Source of the DNA: Candidatus Poseidoniales archaeon
GTDB lineage: Archaea > Thermoplasmatota > Poseidoniia > Poseidoniales > Poseidoniaceae
Reading direction: 5' to 3'
NCBI GenBank assembly: GCA_003602665.1
Contig: QQSG01000129.1
Coordinates: 6,307-13,938 of the forward strand
Length of the DNA: 7,632 nt
The first letter of the stretch is position 1. The number at the start of each line of letters is the position of its first letter. The notes beneath the pieces were generated by a model that was given only the letters and a program-made list of their open reading frames with translations, searched no databases and had not been told where the DNA came from. The translations under genes and the position numbers were made by a program. Positions 6,786-7,632 of the stretch are shown here, in pieces.

Positions 6786-6800
6786 CTGAGTATTACTTAG
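6786..6800. promoter_or_regulatory. Candidate palindromic operator overlapping an AT-rich promoter element of the regulator gene
   Basis: The 15 bases ctgagtattacttag form an inverted repeat of two 7-base arms around one central base, with one arm mismatch. They lie in the 48-base gap between the ATPase and the regulator, 17 bases before the regulator start. Their AT-rich centre sits about 25 bases from the start codon, where an archaeal TATA box of a leaderless or short-leader transcript would be. Binding by the downstream winged-helix protein is inference. A chance palindrome of this quality is possible. Confidence 0.35.
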
Positions 6801-6816
6801 GTTTGAAGATATCCAC

Positions 6817-7632
6817 TCAACTTTCGCTCTTAGCAAATTGCTTCTTTCCCGTATTGAACGCAGAAACTGTGGCCTCCCAAAGGGATTGGAAGGTGGTGAG
6901 TAGAAGTTTGTAGGTACCTGTACCCTCAGCAAGCCGAGCTCCGTTGAGTATGACGAGAATGACGGAGGCTTCGTGGACCAATACGCCAACCCAGAGTTGG
7001 TCATAGAATCCATTGACTACTGCAAAGACAAGAGTCATTGTAACCAAAATCGAGAAAGAAAGGTTCTGTCTGAAGTTGCGCTCAGTCTTGCGAGAAAGGT
7101 CGATGAGTTGTGTCAAAATTCGAGGATCGTCTCCTGGAATAAGAACGTCTGCTGCTTCGACGTTTACTGATTCTCCAGAACCAACGGCAACACCAACATC
7201 GGATACAGCCAATGCAGCTGCATCATTGAATCCATCACCAACCATCATCGTTACATGCGTCTTAGAACGGCTACGAACCCAGTCAACCTTTTGCTCTGGT
7301 GAAAGACTTCCATGGGCGGCGCTCGCTGCAAGACCTACCGAGGCTGCGAATCGATCGACAGCCCCTTGATGATCACCAGAGAGAATTTCAACAGTGATTC
7401 CACGCTTGTGCAATTCTGGAATCAATTCATCAGCGCCTTGACGGGTGTCATCGTGAATGAACGTAAAGAGAGCAACACACTTTCCGCCTTTGGTCAATAC
7501 AGATGCTCCATGCCCTTGCGCTTCGGCTTCAACGATACCGAGTCGAAGTTCTTCTGGCAGAACGATGCCATGCTCAACCAATGCATCAGGACGAAGCATC
7601 AAAACGACTTCCTTGTTTCGTAGTGCTTGGAT
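6817..7632 (-). CDS. P1B-type heavy-metal-transporting ATPase, C-terminal part (5' end cut by window)
   Basis: The frame is open from the right edge to the TGA at 6817-6819 (271 residues visible), so the N-terminal metal-binding region, membrane helices 1-6 and the phosphorylated DKTGT Asp lie outside. Counting from the edge, the visible part has the D-x-x-R-x-x-A segment of the P domain near residue 56, the L-S-G-D segment, the P-x-x-K loop, and the hinge G132-D-G-F-N-D137 followed by V-G-V-A-V-G-S-G, all typical of HAD-type P-ATPases. Two closing membrane helices lie at about 191-209 and 213-229, then L-N-G-A-R-L and a polar tail of about 35 residues. The last helix has H220-E221-A-S-V, close to the HEGGT/HEGST motif of the P1B-4 subgroup (Co/Ni/Fe/Zn), so divalent metal export is the best guess. 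An internal TTG/ATG near 7599-7602 is not the true start, because homology continues upstream. Confidence 0.9.
   Translation of the reverse strand: MQALRNKEVVLMLRPDALVEHGIVLPEELRLGIVEAEAQGHGASVLTKGGKCVALFTFIHDDTRQGADELIPELHKRGITVEILSGDHQGAVDRFAASVGLAASAAHGSLSPEQKVDWVRSRSKTHVTMMVGDGFNDAAALAVSDVGVAVGSGESVNVEAADVLIPGDDPRILTQLIDLSRKTERNFRQNLSFSILVTMTLVFAVVNGFYDQLWVGVLVHEASVILVILNGARLAEGTGTYKLLLTTFQSLWEATVSAFNTGKKQFAKSES

Noticed and set aside
6765..7013. Minus-strand frame of 82 residues between regulator and ATPase
   Set aside because: It lies mostly inside the ATPase C-terminal frame, which has clear P-type motifs and membrane helices, and it overlaps the regulator start.
7597..7602. Start of the ATPase gene at the internal TTG/ATG near 7599-7602
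   Set aside because: The frame is open to the window edge, and P-type ATPases need about 400 or more further residues upstream, so the gene is simply cut by the window.
7013..7623. Plus-strand frames 7013-7369 and 7312-7623
   Set aside because: They are antisense to the ATPase P domain, which carries conserved motifs on the minus strand.

Overview
The window looks like a stretch of marine archaeal chromosome, most likely Marine Group II (Poseidoniales, Thermoplasmatota). This is inferred from gene content and not from a marker gene. The supporting features are a large thrombospondin type-3 (TSP3) surface protein with a C-terminal anchor, an archaetidylserine/phosphatidylserine synthase-like lipid enzyme, a small protein made only of zinc ribbons, an archaeal-style winged-helix regulator, and short gene starts with GAGATG- or GGTGA-type ribosome sites. 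A bacterial origin is not excluded.

All six genes are on the minus strand, so transcription runs from high to low coordinates. In that order they are: (1) the C-terminal third of a P1B-type heavy-metal ATPase, cut by the right edge (6817-7632); (2) a winged-helix regulator (6283-6768); (3) a 130-residue protein of three zinc ribbons (5842-6234); (4) a CDP-alcohol phosphatidyltransferase of the PssA type (4951-5832); (5) an 825-residue coiled-coil protein of unknown function (2371-4848); (6) a secreted, membrane-anchored TSP3 protein cut by the left edge (1-2360). The gaps are 48, 48, 9, 102 and 10 bases, and the sequence is almost fully coding.

Two functional groups can be proposed. The right half may link metal export or homeostasis (ATPase), a regulator with a candidate palindromic operator over its own start region, and a zinc-binding protein whose gene is tightly coupled to a phospholipid head-group enzyme. 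The left half is a probable two-gene unit: a cytoplasmic coiled-coil rod with a disordered acidic tail, followed 10 bases later by a surface protein with a signal peptide, a propeller-like domain, Ca-binding TSP3 repeats, one membrane helix and an acidic Pro/Glu-rich cytoplasmic tail. This pair is the best candidate for an undescribed system, a possible link from cell surface to an internal scaffold. That role is inference only. No RNA gene, mobile element or CRISPR array was seen.
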